The notes: a model not told the origin generated them from the letters alone. A stretch of DNA of 64,000 nucleotides from Glycine soja (GCF_004193775.1 NC_041010.1:42211562-42275561), one strand, 5' to 3'; shown: positions 24,241 to 47,077, counted from the stretch's first letter. Numbers and translations are program-made.

Positions 24241-24570
24241 ACAACAACTCCAACTTCAAAATGTGGTCTTTGAAATAGACTATAAGTTCATTCAGGATAC
24301 TCTTAAAACAACAAAACAAGGTCTAAATGAATTTCATACTATTCTAGCCAGATGTAAGGCTCTTTTAAATTCCCTGCAAAAACTTGTGTGACTCTTTTAA
24401 ATTCCTCGCAAAAACTTGTGTGAGTTTAGTTAAGAGGCAAGCCAATGTTGTTGCCTACAAGTTTACGAGGGCATCAATACCCACAAAACGTGGCATTTCA
24501 TCTGGATTCCTCGATATGTATTATTTTCTTTGATATCCTTAGTGAAATGACATTAGTTTGTTTGCTTAAA
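24240..24570 (+). pseudogene. Degenerate RNase H-like remnant (LINE/reverse-transcriptase type)
   Basis: Broken plus-strand translation contains FEIDYKFIQDTL, NEFHTILARCKALLNSL and, after stops, VKRQANVVAYKFTRAS. These resemble the plant RNase H domain found at the end of LINE-type reverse transcriptases, whose consensus is FVxRxAN-VAHxLAR. A 33-base direct duplication (about 24360-24425; ctcttttaaattcc[ct] and caaaaacttgtgtga) lies inside it. Heavily decayed. Confidence 0.45.
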
Positions 24571-24829
24571 AAAATGTTCAGATCTCGCTTTGCTAATCGG
24601 AGATTCTACCAATTGTTAAGCTAATATTGGAATTCTTTTTGGCCATTTTCCTAATCTATTTTTAATTCATCAATTTTTCCCAAGAGTGAAACAAAAAGGA
24701 TTGAGTAGGATCACCATTCCTATTGGCTTGAACCGCATAAGGTTGATCTAGATGAATTGTTTTTATGCATATTGATCACCGACTCATTAGAGTTTCTTGG
24801 AGATGGATTTCAAACAAGTAAAAAAGGAG

Positions 24830-25234
24830 TGATAGGCCTCGTGGTGCTTGCTGGATTCGAGGACCAGCTCCTCCAGAAAAGGGATTAAGGAAGAAGAAAA
24901 TAGCACAAGGGAAAGAGAGGTAATAGTATGATTCTTATTATCTTGCTTGTTATTACATAGCATATATATAAGGATCCTCGTAACAGAATTTGTGTTGATG
25001 TGTGCCTAGGAATATTTTCATAACAGATTTGGTTATCCTTGTCCCCCTGAGGGTAGACAATTGCCAATCAAGCAAGATTGCACTGCTAGCTTTGTCCTTT
25101 TCCTTCAAACGTAGTCATTGAGGTATGTAGGCTTAGTGATCCTCCTTTTGGGTTTGTTTGCTACTTGCACCCCTGTTTCTGCCTTTGTGTTCATTGCTTG
25201 AGTGATTCCCTTTGTTGCCCCTGTTTCTGTATCA
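24830..25234 (-). repeat. 3' LTR of the chromovirus
   Basis: On the minus strand it begins TGATACAGAAACAGG and ends GGCCTATCA. By eye it differs from the other LTR at about 24 of 405 positions, mostly transitions. Confidence 0.92.
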
Positions 25235-25602
25235 TCCCTCGACCCTTGCAAAGTCACCTTGTCCTCAAGGTGAAAGTCCTGACATAGCTGGGGCCAATCC
25301 TCCCAAGATGTCTCGTATGAGGATAGGTCGTGCCATTGCACCAAAACTTTCCAAGTGGCGTTAGGTTCTGAAGATCTGCGACGATAGTCCAGAATTGCCA
25401 AGGGAGAGATAAGAAGTTGGTTGTTAGTAAAAGTTGGGGGTAGCTCTATTGGCTTTGTCTTTTCCGGTGATCCTTTGAATGGCTTGAGCATGGAGCAATG
25501 GAAGACAGGGTGAATTCGCGCTCCCTTCGGCAATTGTAGGCGGTATGCCACTGGGCTTATCCTCTCTTTAATTTGGAATGGCCAGTAATACCTCTTCACC
25601 AA
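25105..25602 (-). pseudogene. Integrase C-terminus and chromodomain fragment
   Basis: An open stretch of 165 residues: a GPY-like integrase tail (GARIHPVFHCSMLKPF), then a chromodomain (WKVLVQWHDLSSYETSWEDW). The chromodomain defines the chromovirus group and is thought to guide integration to particular chromatin. Detached from the rest of the polyprotein by frame breaks. Confidence 0.85.
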
Positions 25603-25761
25603 TTTGCCTGTAATTGCCTGTGTTCCTTTAGCAGATGTCTATTGATATGGTCGGAGCTTGACCAAGACCCAGTCATCGGAGCCATAATTGACCTCCCGGC
25701 GCTTCATATCAGTATATGTCTTCATGCGTTCTTGAGCTTTCAAGAGCTTCTTTCGAATTGC

Positions 25762-26519
25762 CTAGAAGGTGGCCTCCCTTTCTGATAGAATATCTTCCAT
25801 AGCTTCCACCTTTGCAATCCCCGCAATGTATTCTGGAAAATTAAAGGACTTCCGGCCGAAGGTTATCTCAAATGGAGTGGTGCCTGTACCTGCATTCCAT
25901 GATGTATTATAGGACCACTCGACCCATGGGAGAAGCTTGCCCCAAGCACTTAGCCGGCGGTGCACGAAAACCCGGAGATACTGTTCAATGATGCGGTTCA
26001 GGATTTACTTTGAGGGTGATAGCCTTAACTCATTCGCAGTTGGGTGCCACTCAAACAGAAGAGTTCTTGCCAAAATCTGTTGATGAACAACGGGTCCCTA
26101 TCGAAGACTAAACTGTTAGGGATACCGTGAATTTTGACCATAATTTTGACAAATAAAGATGCCACCATGAGTGCAGTGTGAGTCACTGGTAACATACCCA
26201 AATGGATCCCCTTGGAGAACTTATCCACAATGACGAGAATCACGGTGTTACCATGATAAGGGGGTAAGCCGACGATGAAATCTAATGACAGGTCCACCCA
26301 TGGTCGAGAAGGAACGGAAAGGGGACACAATAAACCCGCTAGCCTCTTGGCTTCATATTTTGTTACTTGATAGTCCACGCACTTAGCCACAAATTGAGCA
26401 ACATCCTCGTGGAGTCCTGACCAGTAGAAGTTCTCTAACACCCAAGCTTTGGTCTTAGCAACTCCAGTATGACCTCCGGTAGGTGTGGCATGATATTCAG
26501 TAAGCAAAGTGGCGATCAA
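25762..26519 (-). pseudogene. Integrase core fragments
   Basis: Two open pieces (26519-26025 and 25965-25762). The first has an HH zinc-finger half (EYHATPTGGHTG) but CVDYQ in place of the CxxC half. The two catalytic Asp contexts are visible (SLDFIVGLP and VFDRDPLFI). The second starts after the region of the catalytic Glu (YNTSWNAGTGTTPFEITFG). Broken, non-functional. Confidence 0.85.
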
Positions 26520-26863
26520 TGGAAGTCCACGTGGTAACTAGAGGCGGCCTCTGTACAGAACAAAGTCCTATGAGATAGAGAAATCATGGTGATTAGCTGG
26601 GTAATCACGGATTTGTTGAAGCTGATGTTGGTACTCTGGTGGTTAGCAAGCTGTCTGCGAAGTTCCTCCATGAATGTTAAACAGGGCATTGATAAAATCA
26701 TAAATGTTGCTTGGTCTTGCTCTGGCAATCGCGACAAGGCGTCAGCTTCCTGATTATGGTTGCCAGAACGATACTGAATGGTGTAGTCGAATCCCATTAG
26801 GCGTGCCAAGTACATATGTTGCTCTCAGGTTTGTATCACTTAGGTTAGTAGCTCCTTAAGGCT

Positions 26864-27882
26864 TCAGTGATCGGTGATGATGGTGAAATGATGGCCAAGA
26901 AGATACTGCCTCCATTTCTTGACCGTCAATGTGATAGCGACTAGTTCTCGGACATACATGGACGCTCGAAGGAGCTTTGGAGTGAAAGGTTTGCTAAAGA
27001 AGGTGATGGGGTGTCCCTGTTGAGACAGAACGGCCCCTATCCCTACTCCCAATGCGTCTGTCTCCATGATGAATGGAAGTCGAAAGTCCGGTAAGGCCAG
27101 CACAGGTGCAGTAGACAAAGCATGCTTGAGGTCGTCAAAGGCTAACTGAGCCTGGGATGTCCATTGAAAGGGTTTAATGGTGGTAACTTTGACCAAGGGA
27201 GCTGCTATCATAGCATAGCCGCGAATGAAACGGCGATAAAATCCAGCGAGTCCAAGAAAGCTCCGCAGGGTTGTGGCCATTGATGAATAACAACAATCTT
27301 CGAAGCAACAGGTTCCACTCCCTGGTGTGAGACCACATGGCCTGGGTACTCGACCTGAGATTGAGCAAACAAGCACTTAGATAATTTCAAAACAAATTGG
27401 TTGTTGAGAAGCACCTGAAAAGTGGTATACAAGTGATGTAAGTGATCTTCGAAGGAACCTCTATAGACAAGGATATCATCAAAGAATACAATAATGAACT
27501 ACCGGAGGTGTGGCCGGAAGACGAGGTTCATCGTCGCCTGGAAGGAAGAAGGCGCATTGCACAACCCGAATGGCATTACTTTAAATTCGTAATGGCCATG
27601 GTGTGTCCGAAATGCTATCTTAGGAACATCATTTGTCTGTATTCGAATTTGGCGATAGCCCTGTAGCAGATCCAATTTCGAGAAACATCGTGTTCCCCCC
27701 AATTCGTCCAAAAGCTCATCAATCATGGGAATAGGGAACATGTATTTGATGGTGAGTGCATTCAAAGCACGATAATCAACACAAAATCGCCAGGAACCGT
27801 CGTGCTTCTTGACTAACAGCATCGGCGATGAGAACAGGCTCGTACTGGGTTGAATAAGGCCTTTCTGCAACATGGAGTCCAC
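26864..27882 (-). pseudogene. Reverse transcriptase / RNase H fragments
   Basis: RT fragment 27882-27499 (WRFCVDYRALNALT, FSKLDLLQGYRQIRI, MPFGLCNAPSSFQ), then a stop, the FFDD-type active-site box near 27460, a connecting piece to about 27208 and the RNase H-like domain (27376-26864). Frameshifts separate the parts. Confidence 0.88.
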
Positions 27883-28346
27883 CTGAAGCTCTATCTTGTG
27901 TTTCTGGTAGTACGAGTACTGTACGGGCGTACGTTGATCGGAGTTGATTGCGGTAGGAGATGGATGTGGTGATCAGTGTCGCGTGCCGACAGTAAACTAT
28001 GGGGAGGCTGAAACAGGGAATCGAATTTAGTGAGGAGAGCTTGTAACTCAGGGGTAAGGTTGTCATAAGGTGTCTTCACAACTTAGTCCGAGAGAATGGA
28101 GATATGGAAGCAAAGTCCATTGCCCTGTTTACGACATAGTCGTCGGAACTGGGGTGAGGTCAGCAACCCCAAATTCGCATCATGGTTCCCTTGTAGTTCA
28201 ACCAATTGCCCCTCATGGAATAACTGCATACAAAACGTGTTAAAGTTCGTGAGAATGGGGCCCAAAGATTTGAGCCATTGGACACCCAAGACAACATTGG
28301 CACCAACTATCGGCAAGACATAGAGGTCCACCATGAATGGTGTTGC

Positions 28347-29540
28347 TTAAATGTAAATTGTAATAGCCTCACAAAAGCTAGTGCATTCCAGGTGTTGACC
28401 GTTTCCTACCATGACCTTCAATGGTGTGGTGTCACGACAGGGAAGACCGAGCTGGGTAACGAGAGCCTGTTGAATAAAATTGTGGGTGCTCCCCCCATCC
28501 ACCAACAGGAGCACGACCTGGCCGGCGATTGTTGCAATCAAACAAAGTGTTTCCGGTGCAACGTGGCCCGCGAGCGAATTAAAGTTGATTTAGGTCAGGT
28601 ACAGGTCAAGCCCTTCATGTAGAGCTGGAGTCGGGTTAGTGGGGTCTATATTAGAAGGGGCTGGGTCTGGCAGGTCATCCTCTTCCGCGATTAAGAGATG
28701 AACCCTAGAGGCGCAACAATGGCCTCTATGGTACTTCTCATCGTAGGTGAAGCAAAGCCCACGCTCGGGGCGTGAGGCCAATTCCTTCAGTGTCAAGCAT
28801 CAGATTGTCAGAGCTGGAGGTGAGCGCGATGAAGAAGGCAACAGAGGCGGTAAAGGCGGAAGACAAGGGGAGGGTAGTGAAAGTGGTGGCGAGGGTGGCG
28901 GTGGTGACGGTCGGGATCGTGGTGGCAGGCGGGAATCATGGAGCTTCTCTTCTTACAAGCGCGCAAGGCCTGCAGCCTGGACCAACGTCAAGGGTTGGTG
29001 GGCTTGCACCTCCCGTCGGATATCGGGGGTGAGGCCAAACACAAAATAGCTCAGAAGAAACGGAGCCGGAATACCAACGACGCGATTAGCCAAGTCTTCA
29101 AACTCATACAGGTAATGAGCGACTAATCCCTTTTGTGTAAGTTTGAACAATGAGCCTGTGGGGTCTTCGTACTGGGATGGGGCAAACCTAGTTTGCAGAG
29201 CTTGTAGAAAAATAGGTCAAGAAGTAAATTGGTCGTTGCTTGTCATCCATTGGAACCAAGCAAAGGCCCTTCCTTCCATGTAAAACCCCGCAATGGTTAA
29301 ACGATCATGATCAGTGGTTCCATGATATTTGAAAAACTGGTTAATCTTGAAGATCCAACCAAGTGGGTCAGTGCCATCGAATCTGGGCACCTCTAACTTC
29401 ATTTTGTGGGTTGATGCAAGAACAGGTTGGCGGTGGTGGAGGTGGTGGGGAGAAGGTTGGGGAGACATGATTGAGAAGTTCCTCAATCTTGGAGGTAAGG
29501 CGAAGTTGTTGTTAGGTGAGGCGAAGCAAAACATCCCCAA
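28347..29540 (-). pseudogene. Gag and protease fragments
   Basis: Gag pieces at 29540-29217 (LEVPRFDGTDPLGWIFKINQ) and 29150-28953 (LVAHYLYEFEDLANRV), a poorly preserved CCHC knuckle (CFTYDEKYHRGHCC), and the aspartic protease at 28541-28347 with LLVDGGSTHNFI. Several frame breaks. Confidence 0.82.
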
Positions 29541-29604
29541 GGCGGTCTGATGGAGGAGAAATGTTTGCAGAATCAGTCATGGGAGCAACAACGAGAACAC
29601 CAAA

Positions 29605-30008
29605 TGATAGGCCTCATGGTGCCTGCTGTATTCGAGGACCAACTCCTTCAGAAAAGGGATTAAGGAAGAAGAAAAAAGCACAAGGAAAGAGAGGTAATAA
29701 TATGATTCTTATTATCTTGTTTGTTATTACATAGCATATATATAAGGATCCTGGTAACATAATTTGTGCTGATGTGTGCCTAGGAATATTTTCATAACAG
29801 AATTGGTTATCCTTGTCCCCCTGAGGGTAGACAATTGTCAATCAAACAAGATTGCACTACTACCTTTGTCCTTTTCCTTCAGACGTAGTCATTGAGGTAT
29901 GTAGGCTTAGTGATCCTCCTTTTGGACTTGTTTGCTACTTGCACCCTTGTTTCTGCCTTTGTGTTCATTGCCTGAGTGATTCCCTTTGTTGCCCTTGTTT
30001 CTGTATTA
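29605..30008 (-). repeat. 5' LTR of the chromovirus
   Basis: Same layout as the left copy. Its outer end has mutated (TAATACAG for TGATACAG on the minus strand). The 5-bp duplication aggag follows at 30009. Confidence 0.92.
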
Positions 30009-30423
30009 AGGAGCAAGCCGTTTAAAGGGTTGACTGCGTGTAAGATGGGAAAAAAATGTTTTATGACAGGATTCTAGACATACCTGACTACTTATTCATA
30101 TTTTTTTAGTCTATATATATAATGGCCCGTTCGATCCATTCAGATTAAAGGTTAAACTTTGGTATAAGTCTAAAGACATTCACATGATATAAATGGATAT
30201 TATCCCATTATAATTATATTATATTATAATATTTCACACATTATAATATGTTGATATATTAATTGCCAAAAAAAAAAACCCATAATAAACGCAACCTCGT
30301 TCTACTATTTTTTAATAAGAAAAATGAAATTTTCAAACATTTATTATAAAATATATCTTAGTTTTTGTTATATATTTCTTTAATTTTACAATTTAATTAT
30401 AGATAATGGTGAAATTAACATAT

Positions 30424-30647
30424 TATCTATAACCTATAACTATTAATAATGAGAATTATCCCATTTGGTGTATATATTTCATTAGACAATTTTACCTTTA
30501 AACTACTTCTTAAATTTTAATTTTTTCTTCTAATTTACATTAACTTTTTACTAATTTTATATCTTAGTTTTTTTATTCTATCATTTTTATTATTTGTATT
30601 TAACTTCTATCATTTTTATTATTTGTATTTAACTTCTATTCCCTAGT
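30424..30647 (+). repeat. Dispersed AT-rich repeat, copy 2
   Basis: Matches the minus strand of 9791-10024 in order. It also contains an internal direct duplication of about 29 bases (ctatcatttttattatttg, twice, about 30574-30635). Confidence 0.7.
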
Positions 30648-30839
30648 GTTCATAAAATGGATTAAACTATTTTTATCTCGTTGCGGTTTGGGTCTTAATT
30701 AGATCAATTTTGAATTTAAACATATGATCTATCAAAATTACAGGTTGGATAAGGACACAAATATACTTCTTGTTTTTTGTCCTTAGTCATTTGATTAGCC
30801 TTGGAAGTACCATATATATAATTTTATGTTAAATTTCAG

Positions 30840-30916
30840 GTGGCTTTTTTAGTGATATTTATTGTTGTTGGAGTTCTCATTGATGTCATTGGAGAGTTTT
30901 CCAATTGGCTCTTTGG
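30840..30916 (+). other. Orphan exon-like hydrophobic segment
   Basis: Bounded by an acceptor-like TTTCAG and a donor-like G|GTATGC. The open translation is a hydrophobic stretch (FLVIFIVVGVLIDVIG) followed by EFSNWLFG, like a transmembrane helix. No neighbouring exon recognised. It may be a leftover exon of a displaced gene, or chance. Confidence 0.25.
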
Positions 30917-32308
30917 GTATGCCATTCCTTCGTTTTCGTTTTGCTCTATACAATCTGAAATTTTTACGTTTAGACCAAGTGTTTGCATCACCAAAGTTGC
31001 TTGAATCAACAAAATTGAGCCAAAGCATTTAGCTGTTCAAACCAGGTGCGACGCTGATGCGACCTATCCCTTAGGTGAGTTAAATGCTTAACAGGCTCCC
31101 CCATAGCAAAATCTAAGGTCCTTCCAAAAGCTTGAAATGTTGAAACCTAGATCCCAAAGAGAGAAAGGGAATAACTATCGAAGACAAGATACAAAAAGAG
31201 TTTTTTCTTTGTGGCCCTGTTAGTGTGCGCGTAGGATGAATGAGGAGGGGCAACACATGGAAGGCTAACTTTGGAAAGGGAACAAACTTTAAAATGTTAA
31301 ATTAAAGGGTAAATAATGACAAATTTATTTCAAAAAATGAAAATTTAAATTTTAGTTTTTGAAAGTGAAAAAATACAACAAATTCATCTATATATTAATT
31401 TCCTTAATGAAAGAGCCTAACTTATGCTTATTAATTAATATTATGTTTATTAATATGTTTATTCTAATTTATGTTTTTTTAATTATTTTTTTAAGTGTTT
31501 ATTGTAATAATGTCATGCCTGTAACAATTTAAAAAAGACTAGATGAATATCAAATCATATTTTGATTAAATAGTCATTTTCATCCTAAATATGTAAAATA
31601 TTCACAAATTAATAAGCATAAGTTAGACTCTTTTAGTAACGATAATGAACAAAATTAGTAAATAAATTTGTTACACTTTTTTCACTCTTGGAGAATAAAA
31701 TTTAAACTTATCTTTCGGGAACAAATTTATTCATACTCTACATATTTAATGACAATAATAATTACTTTTTTTCTATTAGATCAAACTTTGACAGTTAAAT
31801 CTTGCTTTCTAAAATTTAATGATTTGAAAGATAATTCAGCATGTACATGGCTGAGGATATATTATATTTCATTTCATTTTCAATATCTATAGTCTGAATT
31901 TTAATATGCTTAAATAACGTTATCAATAACTAAAAACATCATATTACAATATAAATTATTTACCATAAATAAAAAACTCAATTTAATTAATTTTAATATA
32001 ATTTATATATTAAGAACTGTTTTTCCTATAAATTTAATCATACGAAATAAATATTTATTCTATGCAATGTCGATACTAAAATACTAGCATTGTAAAAATT
32101 ATCATTCAAAGTTAAAATATTTTTAAAAAAATTGAAAGTTGAAAAATGATTTTTTTAATAATTTTACACTTTATTTATTTATTTTTCTTTTTGAAAGCTG
32201 CAGGCTGCTGCAATTTTTTCTTGCAACAATACATAAGCATCGAAGTTCAAGCAAGCGTGGGGGTTTTAGGGTTGCTTCGCCGTGCCCTCACACTCACACT
32301 GTTCTGAG

Positions 32309-42052
<9,744 letters not shown>

Positions 42053-45000
42053 TGAAGATGAAGAGTGATAGCTGGTGGTGTCCCTGCGGCAATATATGGT
42101 TTATTTGTATAGCATGGCACTATTGAGTATATTCATTCTTACAAACCGTGCTTCTGGCTCATCCTAAAGAGGAAAAGGAATCTGGATGACAAATGGCAGA
42201 GGGTCTTGACTGTCCTTATCTATAATAACAGTTGATAAAATCGAAAGTAGATTTATGTAGGGCTGTTCAAATAAACTACTCATTCCACGCATTATAATTG
42301 TTGTCCTTAATTGTTTTACTCAAACCAAGAAAAACTAATAAATGAATTAAAAAATATATTAATTTTACAAAATGGACTTTATCTCATTAATTCATTTTTA
42401 GTTTTTGTTACTCCCATCATTAATATTATAAGGAATAAGTGAAAAAAATAATTAATGTTATATTATAAAGTTAAATGGTGATTATTTTGAAATATTTTTT
42501 TCTTACACGAGGTTATTATGAGGAGGGAGTAAAAAGTAAAAACCATCAACCTAACTATGATTGAACTAAATCTAATTATTGATAACTGAATTGTTTATAA
42601 ACAAAGTTGCACTGAACTAAGAGGTTGATTAACTGAACCAGTGCAATTTTGAGTTACCAGCTTTAGATTGAATTTCACCAAACTAAAAACCAGTTCAATT
42701 TGTCCGAATCATTTTTCCAGTTCAGTTCTTACACAATCTAGTTTATTTTTAACACCTTGAGCAGAATTGCTGTAAAAAAAACACCTTGAGTAGAATAAAG
42801 ACCGTATCATGTTCAAAAAGAAAATTTGGGACACGGTAATTTAATTAAGGTTAAAATATATTTGTGATTATTAATAAATATTTTTTTAATAAAAAAAATT
42901 ATTTTTGCTTTCTAATAAAACAAAAATTATTTTTGGTACATGATACTTTTATATTTTCTGATGAATTAGCAAATTTTATATTTATTTTCTGATAAATTTT
43001 TTTCATCTGTTATTAGTCTCTTTAAAAAAGACTAATCACAAATAATTTTTTTTTGTTAAGGAGCTATAACAAAATTTACTCTTACAATGATTTAGTCCGA
43101 CAGTATTTTTTAATGAATATCTAAGACAAGTGTTGATTGGATAAGTACTTAGGTATTAAAAATAAAAAGTTTTTTTTATCAAAAATATTAATTATCTTTG
43201 TGTTTTTGTTGTAATTTTACTGTATTTATTAAGTGATTTTAATAAAAAAAAATATTATTAATGTCTTAACTCTTAAGTAATACTCTTGTGACACTAATTA
43301 ACAAGATACTCTAAATCGTCCTTCAGGTTATTGTATTTGGACTATTAATATTTTTAAAAAAAACATTAACAATAAATTTTATGAAATAATATTGTCATAC
43401 TCTATCTTAATTTTATGTACAATTTCATTTTTTTTTCTAGTAGAATTTTTAACCAGCAAATTTTTACATTCTTTAATAATTTTTTTAGCTGTTAATATAA
43501 TTTTTTATTTAAAACCAATTGATCAACCGTGTTTTTTTTAATTATTTGAGGATGAAATTGAGTTTACAGTCTTCGATTAAGGTTTAGGGTGTGCAAATTA
43601 TAATCTAAGCATACACTTAAAACGTTAAACCATAATATTGAAGGTTCACTTGTTAAAATTAAAAATAAAAGTAAATTAATATTTATAAAATAGGTTGTTT
43701 TTTGTTTCTGGTTTTTTATTCAAAATTCATTCATTATAAATTTTCAAAATAATTTGAAACCTATTTTTTTATACATTCTTATTCTCTTAAAAATTATCCA
43801 AATTTATCAAGATAGTTCAAAAATATTTGAGAAAAAAACTGAAACTATCATGCTCTTAAAGAAAAAGTTAGACATACAGCCAAAAATTAAAGTGTATATA
43901 TAATGGATGGAAGAAAAAAGAGACATACAGAAAATAAAATAAAGGAAGAAGATGAAATTAACAAATATGATAAATTATGTTAAAAGTGAAGAAGAAGAAG
44001 AAAAAACTGAATGTACAATATAATAACACCGCGCGCTCTTAACTATCTAAATCAGTCATTGCTTATGTTGTAGAAGTGGACATGAACAGAAAATAGAAAG
44101 AAATAATTAATCAAACAGTTGTGCAATCACTGTCGTTGCACGTTATAAAATAGAATAAACAAGTGGCTGAAGCAGCATGCGTGCCATTGAGGGTACTTTT
44201 TGGAACCATTCATATTATATTACTACTAGTCTGCGCATAACGTATCCTATGTAATTTCTAGCTCAACTGCCCCACTTCAACCACACCAATATCACACCTT
44301 TTTCCATTTAGCTATGCTTGAATTTGGGGTACTTAGGACCAAACAAACGGAATTTAACAACAAAAGAATATCGGTTTGCATCAAGTCAAAATGTTTGGTA
44401 TCAGTAAGGGTTAGTGTTGGTTCATGGATGATTGTGTATTGTCAATAATGTAAAACTTTTTTCATTTTATACTTATTAGTAAATACCACTAATATGATTA
44501 TCTATGTTTTATGTTAAGAGTTTAACAATTGGGTAAACAATATTATTAATATTTTAAAAAATAATTATTATAAACGTTAATTAATAAACTTATTATGTAT
44601 AGTAATTTATAATTAAACACCAGGATATAAGTAGCTAGCTAGCTAGCACCACTAATTCCCCCGTTTTGTTTGTCTTATATTTATTGCTTAAGTTGTAAAA
44701 TTAAAGCAGCATTGTTCCGGTTCATTCCATGGTGCATGCATGATGCATCCATAACACTCTTTAATGCACTCGTGAGTCGTCGTGCTTCACACCACCCACG
44801 TGCACTTTCCTGGAACTTGCCGGAAGCCATTGCAAAATTGGAATGGCAAAGACAAGACCTCAACTCTCAATTGAAACAGCTATGTACCGATTATCAATAC
44901 CTCAAAAAAGTTAATAAATTAAAATACCTAATACGAGGAAAAAGAACATGCGGTTCGTTAACAAGGACAAGAATATCATACAAGGTTTTCACCATTAGAA

Positions 45001-45522
45001 TATGATAAGATTATTATGCTTTATAAAGTTATTGTTCAAATTATATTTAAAATGAATTTTAGTTAATGGTGAACTTGTGACAATAATAATACATATGATT
45101 GTGGTGATAATAATAACAAATATGGTAGCCATAAAGGGTTGAAACTCCTCCTTCCTTAGGAAGAGTCAAATTATATCATATAATTTTAATAATTGTTATA
45201 TTATTTTTATAATTTTTTATATAATATAATTTTTATTCATCTAACCATTGAAATATATATGTATTATTAAGATCATCTATGTCAAAATTGAATAAAAAAC
45301 AAGAAGATAATCAATATAGTTTAGTATATTTTGAAATGATTATATTAGGTTGATTTTAGTCTATATGAACAAGTTATCAAATGATTTTGGATTAATATGA
45401 AATTTTGCATATACAATCTATGTAAAAATGAACTTTTAATTCAATAGTGAATTTTAAGAAAATATTATTCAATTGAAAGTGATAAATAGATGTAATGATT
45501 ATTAAAGTTATATTGATCATTC

Positions 45523-45524
<2 letters not shown>

Positions 45525-45553
<29 letters not shown>
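45525..45553. repeat. (TA)n microsatellite
   Basis: About 14 TA units. Confidence 0.9.
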
Positions 45554-45557
<4 letters not shown>

Positions 45558-46281
45558 ATATATGAAGTTAATTAATATAAAATTAATTTTGTATGTTTTT
45601 ATTATAATGATGATTAATGTTAATTAGTATAAAATTAGTTGTGTTTTTTGTTTTATTATAATGATTAAAGTGACAACCATTAAAAAAGTATGTAAACTAA
45701 TTGTGTGTTTATTGTTATTAAAATAATAATTAAGATTATCATCATTTAATATAAAAATTAGTTTTAATTTTTTTTCTAAAAATAATAATTTTTTTTAAAA
45801 AAATATTATTTATTAAAAATTAGACATTTAAATAAAAATTCAACCCTCCTTTTATAAGATTTTTGGGTTTGATATTGTTCTTGGTTTGCTTGTTGGTGGT
45901 ACTTCGGTTGCCTATCTAAGCAACCTCTTTTTGACGATATAAATCCTATGTTTTAGTGCATGTTTCTAAAAAAGTCACCACATTCATTCCCAGGTATAAA
46001 ATGTCAAAATTGTAAGTTTATTATTTCAACATTTTGTTCACTAAAATTCGTGTGGCTACATTTTCAACTCAGAACTAAACATGTTGTTAGTGTGTGTTTT
46101 TTGTTCCCACTTTTTTGCTTGTTTTTTTATTTTTATAATTACGATGGACTACTTTATTGCTTTTGTATAAAATAATAATAAGGATGGGCATGCTTACATT
46201 ATTGTCATAGGCGGCAAAAGTGGATTCAGTAGGGTTGTGGTCCAGTGCAGGCTATAATGATAACAAAATACTAGGGATATT

Positions 46282-46812
46282 TGACGATGAAATAGTTTAT
46301 GGCATTATTAACGATAATATATAATATATGATACGTATATTAGTTTTTATAAGAATTATTTTAAAATTTATATTTATCGTGATTAACAATAATGCATGTT
46401 GGTGTATAAAAATTATATTATTGTAGATTTGACAACTCATTATTTAAATTAATAATGTCATAAGTATGCCAACAAAAACGTTTTTTTCATCCAGCAAAAA
46501 CATTTATTATCGACATTATAAAACAAATCCTGTGAATTCACTTTAACTTTTTTTCTTATATTTGAGATGAAGGTAATATATTTTATGGCATTATTAATGA
46601 TAATATATAAGATAAGTATATTAATTTTTATAATAATCTTAAAACTTATATTTATCGTGATTAAAATTGTAAAATTCTTTTATAATGTTAGTATATAGAA
46701 ATTATATTAACTCATTCTTCGAATAATGTCATAATTTAATATATCGATGCAAACTTTTTGAAAAAACATTTGTTATCCACACCATAAAAAACATTTGAAT
46801 TCATTTTAAAAT
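46282..46812 (+). repeat. Diverged tandem direct duplication
   Basis: Two direct copies, about 46282-46553 and 46566-46812. Both contain in order tatggcattattaa[ct]gataatatata, tatatttatcgtgatta, aataatgtcata and aaaacattt[ag]ttat. Function unknown. Confidence 0.65.
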
Positions 46813-47077
46813 CAAATATATATTTTTTAGATTTATCAGATCATTTTATTACTAAGTTGTAATATTTAAAAATTAATTTACATAAATTATATTTTCAAAG
46901 ATCAATTTTATATTAAGATACAAATTTAAAAACTAATTTATGAGTAAATTATTCACAAAATTAATCTCTAATACCTTTTATCCATTAAAAATTAAATTAA
47001 ATTTTTATATTTCAACAATTAATTTATTACTTTGTCACGCTTTCTTCAAATATGAAAAAATGATCATAATATTATCC

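Larger units (their letters stand above)
24830..30008 (-). mobile_element. Ty3/gypsy chromovirus, complete but defective
   Basis: A 5179-bp LTR retrotransposon on the minus strand, flanked by matching 5-bp duplications aggag (24825-24829 and 30009-30013). LTRs are 24830-25234 and 29605-30008. In order on the minus strand: gag (29540-28953), a degenerate CCHC knuckle (about 28740), an aspartic protease (DGGSTHNF, about 28500), reverse transcriptase (27882-27440, FFDD box), RNase H (METDALGVGIGAVL, about 27060), integrase (26519-25762) and a C-terminal chromodomain (VQWHDLSSYETSWEDW, about 25330). The reading frame is broken by several stops and frameshifts. The integrase zinc finger reads CVDYQ where CxxC is expected. 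A purine-rich tract precedes the 3' LTR. It cannot encode its own proteins as it stands. Confidence 0.93.
30014..32308. other. AT-rich intergenic DNA upstream of the helicase gene
   Basis: Contains the second copy of the dispersed repeat (30424-30647) and an orphan exon-like piece (30840-30916). Otherwise no gene recognised. The helicase promoter must lie in its last part (roughly 31900-32300), but no TATA box can be assigned. Confidence 0.5.

Noticed and set aside
28747..29049. Plus-strand Gly/Arg-rich frame inside the retrotransposon
   Set aside because: Opposite strand of the gag region; the composition explains it.
44670..45005. 111-codon open frame between helicase and F-box genes
   Set aside because: No domain, AT-rich flanks and no splice or start support; it could be chance.
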